The notes: a model not told the origin generated them from the sequence alone. 12,279 nucleotides of DNA from QHCE01 sp041743105 (GCA_041743105.1 JBGTNI010000094.1:1-12279); one strand, 5' to 3'; counted from the first letter of the stretch, positions 1-7,181 are shown. Numbers and translations are program-made.

Positions 1-200
1 CCCGCCTCCAGCTCCGCGGCACCCTTCCTGACCGTGTCCGCCGCCGCACCCGTCGCGGCCGCGATCAGCTTGATCCCACCGCGGCCCAACTGGCGTGCAC
101 CGGCCCCCAACAGCAGCCGCCGCGCCCGCTCGTCCAACACCGGAGCCACCTCGGCCAACGCCCCAGCAAACGCCCCCGCGAACCCCACGATCTCTGCCAT
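1..200 (-). CDS. ISAzo13-family transposase, N-terminal part (runs off left edge)
   Basis: The minus strand is open from an ATG at 200 to the window edge and encodes 66 complete residues starting MAEIVGFAGAFAGALAEV. Residues about 22-65 carry the pattern typical of the ISAzo13 transposase N-terminus: LDERARRLLLGAGAR, then QLGRGGIKLIAAATGA, then a helix ending in RKGAAELEAG. In that family this is a helix-turn-helix-like DNA-binding region ahead of a DDE catalytic domain, which lies outside the window. The protein would cut and rejoin the ends of its own insertion sequence. The start is supported by a -10-like TAGTGT 6 nt upstream, which suggests a leaderless transcript. The element's outer end must lie somewhere right of 200, but I cannot fix its inverted repeat or target duplication. 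Whether the full gene is intact cannot be judged. Confidence 0.85.
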   Translation of the reverse strand, partial: MAEIVGFAGAFAGALAEVAPVLDERARRLLLGAGARQLGRGGIKLIAAATGAAADTVRKGAAELEA

Positions 201-206
201 AGCACA

Positions 207-212
207 ACACTA
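207..212 (-). promoter_or_regulatory. -10 box of the transposase, probably leaderless
   Basis: Read on the minus strand this is TAGTGT, matching the actinobacterial TANNNT -10 consensus. It ends 6 nt before the transposase ATG at 200, so transcription would begin at or next to the start codon. No convincing -35 is visible. This is inferred from spacing only. Confidence 0.4.
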
Positions 213-218
213 GAGATC

Positions 219-791
219 ATGAAGCTCAAAGCAGACGTTATTTACCTGCGAGTCCTTAGCGAGACGTCGGGACGGCGGATTAGACGTCTCGTCCACCGAG
301 CGGAGCCTGACACGGAGCGCGTTACAGGAATCGGCGGCGTATTCTTCCGGGCGAAGGATCCGACGGCATTGGCACACTGGTATTCCGAACACCTGGGCAT
401 CGAGAACGGTCTCGAAGGTGAGGTCGTCTGGCAGCAACAGGCCGGACCTACGGTTTTCGCACCCTTCGAGTCCGACACCGATTACTTCAGCTCGACCAAA
501 GAGCCCACGCAGCAAGCCATGCTCAACTTCCGAGTCCGGGACCTCGACGCGATGCTGGCGCAGCTACGCGCTGCCGCCGTCGATGTAGACGATGAAACTC
601 AGACCGAGCACAGTGTCGGAAGGTTCGGCTGGGCGACCGACCCGGAAGGCAACCGGTTCGAGCTCTGGGAGCCAATATCGGAAGGCGGCTACATCGACTC
701 TGGCGAGCGCATTCTTACCGAGCCGCTCACGCCTGTTCCCGAGTCTGCGGAAAAAGCCGAGCCGGGTGAGCTTCGTAGCCGCCGGGAGTAG
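219..791 (+). CDS. VOC-superfamily (glyoxalase/bleomycin-resistance fold) protein
   Basis: A 190-residue protein. Residues about 36-90 (TGIGGVFFRAKDPTALAHWY, then SEHLGI) and 100-153 (MLNFRVRDLDAMLAQL, then GWATDPEGNRFELWEP) form the two beta-alpha-beta-beta-beta halves of one VOC domain. E148 in FELWEP sits where VOC enzymes place a metal ligand, and H58 in SEHLGI is conserved in many relatives. The substrate cannot be told; family members include glyoxalases, dioxygenases and drug-binding proteins. Two oddities are visible. The first 35 or so residues (MKLKADVIYLRVLSETS and on) do not look like VOC sequence and abut the insertion sequence. There is also a polar, Glu/Ser-rich tail after residue 153. 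ATG 219 is the only ATG, GTG or TTG available ahead of the domain, with no good ribosome binding site. Its stop lies 27 bp before the next gene, which has its own promoter-like box. Confidence 0.8.
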   Translation: MKLKADVIYLRVLSETSGRRIRRLVHRAEPDTERVTGIGGVFFRAKDPTALAHWYSEHLGIENGLEGEVVWQQQAGPTVFAPFESDTDYFSSTKEPTQQAMLNFRVRDLDAMLAQLRAAAVDVDDETQTEHSVGRFGWATDPEGNRFELWEPISEGGYIDSGERILTEPLTPVPESAEKAEPGELRSRRE

Positions 792-805
792 CGATGAGCG
801 GCATA

Positions 806-811
806 TAAGCT
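806..811 (+). promoter_or_regulatory. -10 box of the ATP-grasp gene, probably leaderless
   Basis: TAAGCT fits TANNNT and ends 7 nt before ATG 819. There is no Shine-Dalgarno sequence ahead of that ATG, so a leaderless mRNA starting at the A of the start codon is the simplest reading. The overlapping TATAAG at 804-809 is an alternative placement. Confidence 0.4.
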
Positions 812-818
812 TTCGACG

Positions 819-1709
819 ATGTCCTCCGATCCTTGTACCGTTGCCCTCGTCACCTCGCTGCGCCTGAACGAACGAGGATGGCGCGATACCGACACCCCGC
901 TGGTGCAGGCTGCGCTTTCAGAGCGCGGGGTTCATGCGCAGCTGGTGCCGTGGCACGAGAATGTGGATTGGGCGTCCTACGCCCTGACTGTCTTGCGGTC
1001 TCCGTGGGACATGTTCTTAGGACACCTTGACGAGTTCTTGGCCTGGCTTGAACGCGTAGAAGGACAAACCGTCGTGCTCAACGCGCCCTCGATTGTCCGT
1101 CGCGTATTGGACAAGCACTACTTAAGAGATCTCGCGGCAGCGGGAGTGCCGGTGATACCGACTGACTTCATCGAAGTAGGTCAGCGGCCCAGGTTTCCTG
1201 ACATCGGATTCGTGGTGAAACCTGTGGTTTCCGGTGGGGCGTCGCACGCAGCCCAGTACCGAGCAGACGACGTGACAGCCGCGACGACACATGTCGAGTA
1301 TCTGCACGAGCAAGGCTTAGCCGCGATGGTGCAGCCATACATGTCGTCCATCGATATCCAAGGCGAGCGGGCCTTGATGTTCTTCAACGACGTCTATCAC
1401 CACTCCATCGTTAAGCAGGCCATTCTCCAACCCGATGAAAGCTTCGAAGTGGTTCATAAACTCCACCCTGGACCACACCCCTACGAACCAACAAAGGCTG
1501 AGCAATCAGTTGCTCGCGCGGCGCTTGCGGTCATGAGTTCGCGGGGTGAACTGCTCTCTGGGCGCGTCGACATGGTTGCCGATGTCAACGGCAACCCCAC
1601 AATTATGGAACTGGAGCTGATCGCCCCCGTTCTCTTCCTCGCCCACTCAGACCGCGGAGTAGCGCGTTTTGCCGACGCGATCTGCCAGCGCCTAGCACGG
1701 CAGCCTTAG
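819..1709 (+). CDS. ATP-grasp ligase, DcsG/cycloserine-cyclo-ligase-like family
   Basis: A 296-residue ATP-grasp enzyme, expected to use ATP to activate a carboxylate as an acyl-phosphate and join it to an amine. Seen: an N-terminal pre-ATP-grasp domain with the SPWDMFLGHLDEFLAWLERV stretch (61-80); LDKHYLRDLAAAGVPVIPT (97-115), the helix and hinge typical of this group; an ATP-binding strand FVVKPVVSGGAS (131-142) with K134; a central-domain strand ERALMFFNDVYHHSIVK (183-199); and the metal-binding region GRVDMVADVNGNPTIMELEL (248-267) with D251, E264 and E266. The layout resembles the family around DcsG (O-ureido-D-serine cyclo-ligase), whose many actinobacterial members are of unknown substrate. 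No other cycloserine genes are nearby, so that product is not implied. The length is normal for the family and the gene looks intact. It appears to be a single-gene unit closed by the hairpin at 1766-1815. Confidence 0.82.
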   Translation: MSSDPCTVALVTSLRLNERGWRDTDTPLVQAALSERGVHAQLVPWHENVDWASYALTVLRSPWDMFLGHLDEFLAWLERVEGQTVVLNAPSIVRRVLDKHYLRDLAAAGVPVIPTDFIEVGQRPRFPDIGFVVKPVVSGGASHAAQYRADDVTAATTHVEYLHEQGLAAMVQPYMSSIDIQGERALMFFNDVYHHSIVKQAILQPDESFEVVHKLHPGPHPYEPTKAEQSVARAALAVMSSRGELLSGRVDMVADVNGNPTIMELELIAPVLFLAHSDRGVARFADAICQRLARQP

Positions 1710-1765
1710 ATCAGATCGCGGATGCACCAGCGCGCTATTGGTCAAGTACCGCTAGTAATCGCGAC

Positions 1766-1815
1766 AGTTAGGCCTTAGTACCTGATCGGCGCTGGTCAGG
1801 TACTAAGGCCTAACT
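1766..1815. terminator. Perfect 20-bp inverted repeat between convergent genes, likely bidirectional terminator
   Basis: Left arm 1766-1785 (GTTAGGCCTTAGTACCTGA preceded by A) and right arm 1796-1815 are exact reverse complements around a 10-nt loop. There is no T-tract on either side, as in the stem-only terminators reported in mycobacteria. It lies between the ATP-grasp gene (+) and vapC (-), and the vapC stop codon (1803-1805) falls inside the right arm. A protein-binding or recombination role cannot be excluded. Confidence 0.65.
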
Positions 1816-2240
1816 AGCGGATTGCGCGTACGAAGTTGCGGGAAGCTCTCGAAATCGCGATCGGCTGTCCATAACTCGGCGATACCGTGCGCCTGACATA
1901 CCGCGGCGATCTTCGCGTCGTGAACCCGGGGCCCAACGATTTTCGCTGCTGTCACTAACCGGCTCAGTATTGGCCATACATCATCGTTTTCCGATAGCAG
2001 AATCACCGTGCCGGTTTCGAGCCATGCCGTTACTTGATCAATCGCGCGGGCCGTGGGGGTGGGCTCCTTATAGATTTTCGGGTGCGTCACGACGCTGAGA
2101 AATTCATGGACACAAGGCCATGGGATTGCCCAATCCAGCCGTTTAGTGACCAATTCCGCAATCACAGCCTGTGCGGCATCAAACCATGGCGAATCGCGAC
2201 GGTGCGCATACACCAAGATATTGGTATCGAGCGCAATCAC
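1803..2240 (-). CDS. vapC: VapC-type PIN-domain toxin (type II toxin-antitoxin)
   Basis: A 145-residue PIN-domain protein, predicted to be an Mg2+-dependent ribonuclease that cuts specific RNAs when freed from its antitoxin. The four acidic residues of the PIN active site are in their usual places: D5 in IALDTNILVYA, E46 in CVHEFLSVV, D108 in RVHDAKIAAV, and D127 in TADRDF. The fold is full length with no truncation. The start is GTG at 2240, 3 nt after the stop of the upstream antitoxin gene, which is typical of translationally linked pairs. The cellular target cannot be read from the sequence. Confidence 0.88.
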   Translation of the reverse strand: MIALDTNILVYAHRRDSPWFDAAQAVIAELVTKRLDWAIPWPCVHEFLSVVTHPKIYKEPTPTARAIDQVTAWLETGTVILLSENDDVWPILSRLVTAAKIVGPRVHDAKIAAVCQAHGIAELWTADRDFESFPQLRTRNPLVRP

Positions 2241-2243
2241 GAG

Positions 2244-2483
2244 TCACCGGCGTTCATAGATAGCATCCCGGACGGTGCTCCAGCCACCCGCCTCGAACTC
2301 GGGATCCATGCCGCCTGAGCCGTAACTCGCGTCGCGAAGCGCCTGAGAAGGAGAGGTTTTGTGCTCTGAGACGACGCGACGCAACCCCGTTTCGATAAGA
2401 GCACGCACCGAAGTTCGCTCGGCTGCGGCAATGTGCTTTACCTCACGAAGCAATCCGTCTGAAATCTCCACTGTGGTCTTCAT
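2244..2483 (-). CDS. vapB: VapB-type antitoxin partnering the PIN toxin
   Basis: A small 79-residue protein beginning MKTTVEISDGLLREVKHIAA. The short N-terminal beta strand (TTVEIS) and two helices are the usual ribbon-helix-helix layout of VapB DNA-binding antitoxins. The charged, Gly/Asp-rich C-terminus (about 45-79) is where such proteins wrap around the toxin. It is expected to neutralise the downstream VapC and repress its own promoter. ATG 2483 was preferred over the in-frame ATG at 2495 because homologous antitoxins begin at this strand and because a TATGGT -10 box lies 7 nt upstream. The gene begins 52 bp downstream of the mfd stop codon on the same strand, so some read-through from mfd is possible. 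Confidence 0.85.
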   Translation of the reverse strand: MKTTVEISDGLLREVKHIAAAERTSVRALIETGLRRVVSEHKTSPSQALRDASYGSGGMDPEFEAGGWSTVRDAIYERR

Positions 2484-2510
2484 ACATAAAACCATACTGG
2501 CAAAACCATA
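2484..2510 (-). promoter_or_regulatory. vapBC promoter with 9-bp direct repeat (candidate operator)
   Basis: On the minus strand TATGGTTTT occurs twice (2502-2510 and 2488-2496), start to start 14 nt. The second copy contains TATGGT, a TANNNT -10 box ending 7 nt before the vapB ATG, consistent with leaderless transcription. A repeat overlapping the -10 box is where an autorepressing VapB/VapBC complex would be expected to bind. The whole stretch up to 2535 is strikingly A+T-rich for this window. Confidence 0.45.
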
Positions 2511-2535
2511 AATATGTATATGTGTATTGACTAAT

Positions 2536-5500
2536 TTAGCCGGCGAGGACGTCCAGTAACTCGCTGCACCATTGCAGCAGCTCGGCGTCTCGCAGCGGAG
2601 TTCCGCCGATGCGAGACGTACTCGGGGCGGGGACGTTCACCACGCGGGAGGCCTGTTTGTACACCGATCCCGGATACAGCCGGCCTAACCGCATCACGCG
2701 ACTTTCCGGAAGATCCACTGGCGCGAGGCGAATCTGACGCCCCTGAGAAGTGATCTCACCGACGCCCAGCGCGGCCGCGTGCACCCGCAGCGCGGCGACC
2801 GCCAGCAGTCTTTCGACAGGCGGCGGTGGAGAACCGTAGCGGTCTGCCAGCTCGTCACGTACCGCCTCGATCGCGACGTTGTCGTGTGCGGCCGCAAGCT
2901 TGCGGTACATCTCCAGCCGTAGCCGCTCCCCGGTGAGGTAGTCGTGCGGGATGTTGGCATCGACCGGCAGATCGATCTTGCTCTCCGCGGGCTGCTCCGG
3001 GACAACCTCGCCGGTCTGCTGCCGCTTGTACTCCCGCACGGCCTCACTGACCATACGTACGTACAGGTCGAAGCCGACCGCGGCGATGTGCCCGGACTGC
3101 TCACCACCCAATAGATTGCCGGCTCCCCGGATCTCCAGGTCTTTCATCGCCACGAACATCCCCGCACCAAGCTCGGAGTGCTGGGCGATGGTGGCCAGGC
3201 GCTCGTGAGCGGTCTCGGTAAGAGGCCGTTCCGGCGGGTACAAGAAGTAGGCGTAGGCGCGTTCCCGACCGCGTCCTACCCGGCCGCGGATCTGGTGTAG
3301 CTGGGAAAGTCCGAACATGTCGGCACGCTCCACGATCAGCGTGTTGGCATTGGGGATGTCCAGGCCTGACTCCACGATGGTGGTGCAGACCAGAATGTCG
3401 TACTCCTTCTCCCAAAAACCCAGCATCACCTTCTCCAGGGCCTCTTCGCCCATCTGGCCGTGCCCCACCGCCACTCGCGCCTGCGGTACCAGCGATTTAA
3501 TCCTGGTAGCGGCCCGGTCGATCGACTCGACGCGGTTGTGCACGTAGAAGATCTGGCCGTCGCGCAGTAACTCTCGCTTAATCGCAGCGGCGATCTGCTG
3601 GTCGTCGTAGCCACCGACGTAGGTCAGCACCGGGTGCCTTTCCTCCGGGGGGGTCGCGATGGTGGACATCTCTCGAATGCCGGTGAGCGACATTTCCAGG
3701 GTCCGCGGGATGGGAGTGGCCGAAAGGGTGAGCACGTCTACGCTGGCGCGCAGCTGCTTGAGTTGTTCCTTGTGCTCCACACCGAACCGTTGCTCTTCGT
3801 CGACGATCACCAGGCCGAGGTCTTTGAAGGTGACGCTGCCCTGTAGCAGCCGATGCGTGCCGATCACGATGTCGGTCTGGCCTTGCGCCAGGCTCTCGAT
3901 CACCGCACGTGCCTGTGCGTCGGTCTGGAACCGCGACAGCTGTGCGATCCGTACTGGAAACTGCGCCAGGCGGTCTGTGAACGTGGCCATGTGCTGCCGG
4001 GCCAGCAAGGTAGTCGGCACCAGCAGCGCCACCTGCTTACCGTCCTGCACAGCCTTGAATGCCGCCCGTACCGCGATCTCAGTCTTCCCGTAGCCGACAT
4101 CGCCACAGACCACTCGGTCCATTGGATACGGCTGCTCCATGTCGCGCTTGACGTCGTCTATAGCGACCTGCTGGTCGGGGGTCTCGGTAAAGGCGAATGC
4201 GTCTTCCAGCTCCCGCTGCCATGGACTGTCGGAGCCGAAAGCGTGGCCGGGCGTGGAGGTGCGAGCGGCGTAGAGTCGCACCAGCTCGGCGGCGATCTGA
4301 CGCACTGCCTTGCGGGCGCGCCCTTTGGCTTTCTGCCAGTCGGCGCCACCGATGCGATGCAACGCCGGCTGCTCACCACCGACGTAGCGGGTGAGCAGAT
4401 CCAGCTGGTCGGTGGGGACGAACAGCCGGTCACCAGGCTGCCCCCGCTTACTCGGCGCGTACTCCAACACCAGGTACTCACGTTCGGCGCCACCGACACT
4501 ACGGCGAAGCAGCTCCACGTAACGTCCGACACCGTGTTGGGTGTGCACCACGAAATCGCCCGGTATCAGCTGCAACGGATCGACAGTGTTGCGACGTTTG
4601 GGCGCCATGCGCCGCGGCGCTTCGGTCGGCCGAGCTCCGGTCAGATCAGCCTCGGTTAACAGCGCCAGTCGCAGCGATTCGCACAGGAAGCCGTGCTCGA
4701 TCTCCCCGGTGGTGATGGTGACGACCCCGGGCTTGGGTTCACCCTCCAGCGATTCGACGAGTGCGGCGCCGACGCCGACATCACGCAGCTGCTCCGCGGC
4801 GCGTTGCGCGGGGCCATGACCCGGGAAGCAGAGCACCACCCGCCAGCCATCGGAGGCGTATTCGCCAAGCTGGGTCAGCGCCCGCTCGGTGTCGCCCCGG
4901 TAGCTCGGCGCGGGAGCCGCATTCAGCGAGACGGTGCCCCCGGAGACAGTGAAGCCTTCATCGGCGGCGAACGGTCCCACCGACCACCACGGCATGCCCA
5001 GCTCGCTCGCCGTCTTGCGTACATGTTCCAGCTCGCGGAACGCTGAGATTCCGACATCGATGGGAGTTTGGCCACCCACCGCGGCGGCCGACCACGATGC
5101 TTGCCGGAACTCCTCGCTGGTGGCGACCAGATCGTGCGATCTGGACCGCACCCGTTCGGGATCACAGACCAGGATGTGCGTGTGCTTATCGAGCACGGCG
5201 AGGACAAGCTCCAGCTCGTCGGGCGAACTCACCAGTGCGGGGATAAGGGACTCCATGCCTTCGACGGCGATGCCTTCGGCAAGCTTGCCCAGTATCTCGG
5301 TGAGCTCCGGATGTTTGCTCGACAGCTGGGCTGCTTTGGCCCGCACCTGTGATGTGAGTAGTAGCTCGCGGCAGGGTGGCGCCCACAGACCGTGCTCAGC
5401 CAGTTCCAAGGATCGCTGATCGGCGACGCCGAAATAGCGGATCTCCTCCACCTCGTCGCCGAAGAACTCCACCCGCAACGGATGTTCCTCCGTGGGCGGG

Positions 5501-6084
5501 AAGACATCGACGATGCCGCCGCGCAGCGCGAACTCACCGCGCTTGCTGACTAGATCCACGCGGGTGTACGCCAGCTCCACGAGCCGATCCGCCAGCGCGT
5601 CAATCGCGACGCTGCTTCCGGCAGTAACGGTGACCGGCTCGATCTCGCTCAGGCCCACCAGCTGTGGTTGCAACACCGAGCGAACTGGGGCGACCAGCAC
5701 CGATATTGGACCGTTCGCTGGATCGGTCGGGCTGGGATGAACGAGTCGCCGCAGTACCGATAGCCGCTGACCGATCGTGTCCGCGCGTGGCGAGAGACGT
5801 TCGTGCGGCAACGTTTCCCAAGCCGGGTATACCGCGATGCCATGCGGTGGCAGCAGGCAGCACAGCGCGGAAGCTAGTTGGTCGGCCTCGCGGGCAGTGG
5901 CCGTAACAACGAGCACAGGCACGCCGCCGCCACCGGCATCGGTTGGTGCGGCAAGCGCCGCCGCGACGAATGGCTGCAGCGCGGACGGGGCAGAGAGATC
6001 AACCGCTGCACGGCCCGCCAGAGAGATCGCCTGTGAGAACGCGGGTTGCCGCACAAGCGGCGAAAGTAGGCCAGCAAGGCTCAT
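2536..6084 (-). CDS. mfd: Mfd, transcription-repair coupling factor
   Basis: An intact 1182-residue protein, close to the usual actinobacterial size of about 1200. Mfd is a DNA translocase that pushes stalled RNA polymerase off damaged DNA and recruits UvrA. Domains seen in order: the UvrB-like N-terminal region that contacts UvrA (about 50-350, with VYPAWETLPHERLSPRADTI at 85-104); the RNA polymerase interaction domain (about 503-570, with LIPGDFVVHTQHGVGRYVE); the helicase core with Walker A GDVGYGKTE (661-669), DEEQRFG (762-768) and TLSATPIPRTLEMS (786-799); the second lobe with TTIVESGLDIPNANT (901-915) and motif VI QIRGRVGRG (931-939); and the C-terminal TRCF domain after about 1030. No frameshift or lost motif was found. 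ATG 6084 follows a TAGGGT -10 box by 6 nt. The first 21 coding bases are duplicated at 7063-7083. Confidence 0.97.
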   Translation of the reverse strand: MSLAGLLSPLVRQPAFSQAISLAGRAAVDLSAPSALQPFVAAALAAPTDAGGGGVPVLVVTATAREADQLASALCCLLPPHGIAVYPAWETLPHERLSPRADTIGQRLSVLRRLVHPSPTDPANGPISVLVAPVRSVLQPQLVGLSEIEPVTVTAGSSVAIDALADRLVELAYTRVDLVSKRGEFALRGGIVDVFPPTEEHPLRVEFFGDEVEEIRYFGVADQRSLELAEHGLWAPPCRELLLTSQVRAKAAQLSSKHPELTEILGKLAEGIAVEGMESLIPALVSSPDELELVLAVLDKHTHILVCDPERVRSRSHDLVATSEEFRQASWSAAAVGGQTPIDVGISAFRELEHVRKTASELGMPWWSVGPFAADEGFTVSGGTVSLNAAPAPSYRGDTERALTQLGEYASDGWRVVLCFPGHGPAQRAAEQLRDVGVGAALVESLEGEPKPGVVTITTGEIEHGFLCESLRLALLTEADLTGARPTEAPRRMAPKRRNTVDPLQLIPGDFVVHTQHGVGRYVELLRRSVGGAEREYLVLEYAPSKRGQPGDRLFVPTDQLDLLTRYVGGEQPALHRIGGADWQKAKGRARKAVRQIAAELVRLYAARTSTPGHAFGSDSPWQRELEDAFAFTETPDQQVAIDDVKRDMEQPYPMDRVVCGDVGYGKTEIAVRAAFKAVQDGKQVALLVPTTLLARQHMATFTDRLAQFPVRIAQLSRFQTDAQARAVIESLAQGQTDIVIGTHRLLQGSVTFKDLGLVIVDEEQRFGVEHKEQLKQLRASVDVLTLSATPIPRTLEMSLTGIREMSTIATPPEERHPVLTYVGGYDDQQIAAAIKRELLRDGQIFYVHNRVESIDRAATRIKSLVPQARVAVGHGQMGEEALEKVMLGFWEKEYDILVCTTIVESGLDIPNANTLIVERADMFGLSQLHQIRGRVGRGRERAYAYFLYPPERPLTETAHERLATIAQHSELGAGMFVAMKDLEIRGAGNLLGGEQSGHIAAVGFDLYVRMVSEAVREYKRQQTGEVVPEQPAESKIDLPVDANIPHDYLTGERLRLEMYRKLAAAHDNVAIEAVRDELADRYGSPPPPVERLLAVAALRVHAAALGVGEITSQGRQIRLAPVDLPESRVMRLGRLYPGSVYKQASRVVNVPAPSTSRIGGTPLRDAELLQWCSELLDVLAG

Positions 6085-6132
6085 GGTTCAACCCTAGCCG
6101 CGGGGTAGGACACTCCTGGCGCGGCGGTCAGC
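6064..6132. repeat. 69-bp direct repeat, copy 1 (mfd start and promoter)
   Basis: Matches 7063-7131 at 68 of 69 positions; the only difference is A at 6090 versus G at 7089. It covers the first seven codons of mfd (minus strand, 6064-6084), the mfd -10 box, and 36 bp beyond. The offset is 999 bp. Sequence just outside both ends differs sharply. Confidence 0.95.
6091..6096 (-). promoter_or_regulatory. -10 box of mfd, probably leaderless
   Basis: Minus-strand TAGGGT ends 6 nt before the mfd ATG at 6084, so the transcript would start at or next to the start codon. There is no Shine-Dalgarno sequence in the 6-nt gap and no clear -35. The same box is kept in the repeat copy at 7090-7095. Confidence 0.5.
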
Positions 6133-6174
6133 CCAGTTCGCCGAAATTATCCGATGCGGCTCTAGTTGCGGTGC

Positions 6175-6180
6175 TAACGT
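6175..6180 (+). promoter_or_regulatory. -10 box for the gene at 6253
   Basis: GTGCTAACGT contains TAACGT, a TANNNT -10 with an upstream TG (extended -10 form). A matching CTAACGT precedes the paralogue at 7176-7181. The predicted leader is about 65 nt and carries a strong ribosome site, GGAGG at 6241-6245, 7 nt before ATG 6253. A small hairpin (6225-6238, stem TCGCT/AGCGA) lies just ahead of that site. Together with the mfd box this makes a divergent promoter region. Confidence 0.4.
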
Positions 6181-6252
6181 ACCGAGGATCGAAACCGCAC
6201 TGGGCAGCCGCGATCGCCGAAGTATCGCTGCGGAGCGACGGGAGGGACCTCG

Positions 6253-7011
6253 ATGGAATCTCCACAAGCAGTAGTCGAAAGAGTCACCGGCCACCTGTAT
6301 ACACCCCAGGTGCAACTCGCTAATGCTGCCGAAGCACTGCGCTTACTCGGCTTACTGTCCTACGCCCGACTTGGCATGCCAGAGCCCGATGCGGCAACGC
6401 TCGTCGAAGGCATACTCGCGCGTCACGCCCAGGTTGACGAGTCGGCCCGTCAGATACAAGTCCTACGAACGGGATTTGCGAGAATTGGAGAGTTCGAACT
6501 GCAAGAGCAGCGTATGCAAAGCTTTCCGACGATTAGCGTGGCGGGCGGTGCCGAACCGAATATCGGCGAAGGTGGAGTAAGAGCCGACGGCAGTTACCGC
6601 CTCGCCGTCCAGAGATACGTGCAAGACCTGCTGCCGCACGTCTCACCCGACACCATGTTCGGAGCAACCCGCACCATTGACTGGTGCTTGGATGAGCTGC
6701 ACGGGCTCGGGCGTAAGGGATACTTCTCCACTGTTTCCCTCGCCGCGGATGACGAACTACCTCGCATCAGGAACCAGGTGTATGGCCCTCGGGGCCCCCA
6801 ATCGTTGCAGTTCCTTGTCAACAGGGTATTGGACGTTACTAAAGTGAACGATCCGTCATGCCGCTGGCCCGAAATATACGATTACGGCCCGCCGCAAGAG
6901 TTCAAGCCCACGTCACGGTCCAAGCCAGGACGGAAAATGCCATTGGGTGCCCGCGTACGCAGTGTCTCGGCTGGTGGCGTCGCGGGCAGCAGAAACCCGC
7001 GTTCCCGCTAG
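6253..7011 (+). CDS. Hypothetical protein A, paralogue of the gene at 7266
   Basis: A 252-residue protein that I do not recognise. It starts MESPQAVVERVTGHLYTPQV and has no signal peptide or transmembrane segment. It looks mostly helical up to residue 210, with a Ser/Gly-rich polar linker at about 90-115 and a basic, Arg-rich tail (about 216-252). It aligns over most of its length with the protein encoded at 7266-8078. Shared positions include PQ-VVE-V---LY at the N-terminus, LR at 71-72, AV-R---D-L (118-126), MF-----TI--C--EL-G (135-151), and a C-terminal L-T---NDP block (194-201). Identity is low, perhaps a quarter to a third by eye. It is divergent from mfd with a 168-bp gap, has its own -10 box and a strong ribosome binding site, and lies inside the 999-bp repeat-flanked unit. 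Its function is unknown. Confidence 0.72.
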   Translation: MESPQAVVERVTGHLYTPQVQLANAAEALRLLGLLSYARLGMPEPDAATLVEGILARHAQVDESARQIQVLRTGFARIGEFELQEQRMQSFPTISVAGGAEPNIGEGGVRADGSYRLAVQRYVQDLLPHVSPDTMFGATRTIDWCLDELHGLGRKGYFSTVSLAADDELPRIRNQVYGPRGPQSLQFLVNRVLDVTKVNDPSCRWPEIYDYGPPQEFKPTSRSKPGRKMPLGARVRSVSAGGVAGSRNPRSR

Positions 7012-7044
7012 AGGGCTACAGGCGTAACCATCGACAGGTGAAGG

Positions 7045-7083
7045 TCAGATCGAGCAGCGGACAAGTAGGCCAGCAAGGCTCAT
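7045..7083 (-). pseudogene. Orphan copy of the mfd start (12-codon ORF)
   Basis: Within the second repeat copy the mfd ATG and first seven codons are preserved and then leave the mfd sequence, giving MSLAGLLVRCSI and a TGA stop (7045-7047). The -10 box TAGGGT is kept at 7090-7095 with the same 6-nt spacing. It is most simply a fragment left by duplication of the mfd/gene A promoter region. Whether it is transcribed or translated is unknown. Confidence 0.7.
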
Positions 7084-7131
7084 GGTTCGACCCTAGCCGC
7101 GGGGTAGGACACTCCTGGCGCGGCGGTCAGC
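7063..7131. repeat. 69-bp direct repeat, copy 2
   Basis: The second copy of 6064-6132, placed between the two paralogues. Here no mfd gene is attached, so protein-coding constraint cannot explain its near-identity. The flanking sequence to the right, up to gene B, is only loosely similar to the matching region ahead of gene A (shared CTAACGT, a GCAG-rich block, a GGAGCGAC/GGAGG region, and CCTCG just before ATG). The interval 7012-7265 contains this repeat, the orphan mfd start, and the promoter and ribosome site of gene B. Confidence 0.95.
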
Positions 7132-7175
7132 TAGGCAACTTCACTGAACCCGCCGGTTCACGGCATCGTGGGTAC

Positions 7176-7181
7176 TAACGT
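7176..7181 (+). promoter_or_regulatory. -10 box for the gene at 7266
   Basis: TAACGT at the position matching the box ahead of the first paralogue (6175-6180). The ribosome site AGGAGG (7252-7257) lies 8 nt before ATG 7266 and fixes that start over the earlier in-frame start at 7206. Confidence 0.35.

Noticed and set aside
210..515. Minus-strand open frame opposite the VOC gene
   Set aside because: No protein-like motif, and the plus strand clearly encodes the VOC domain over the same bases.
3853..4659. 268-codon open frame opposite mfd
   Set aside because: It lies wholly antisense to intact, well-conserved Mfd coding sequence, has no recognisable motif and no ribosome site; long antisense frames are common opposite G+C-rich genes.
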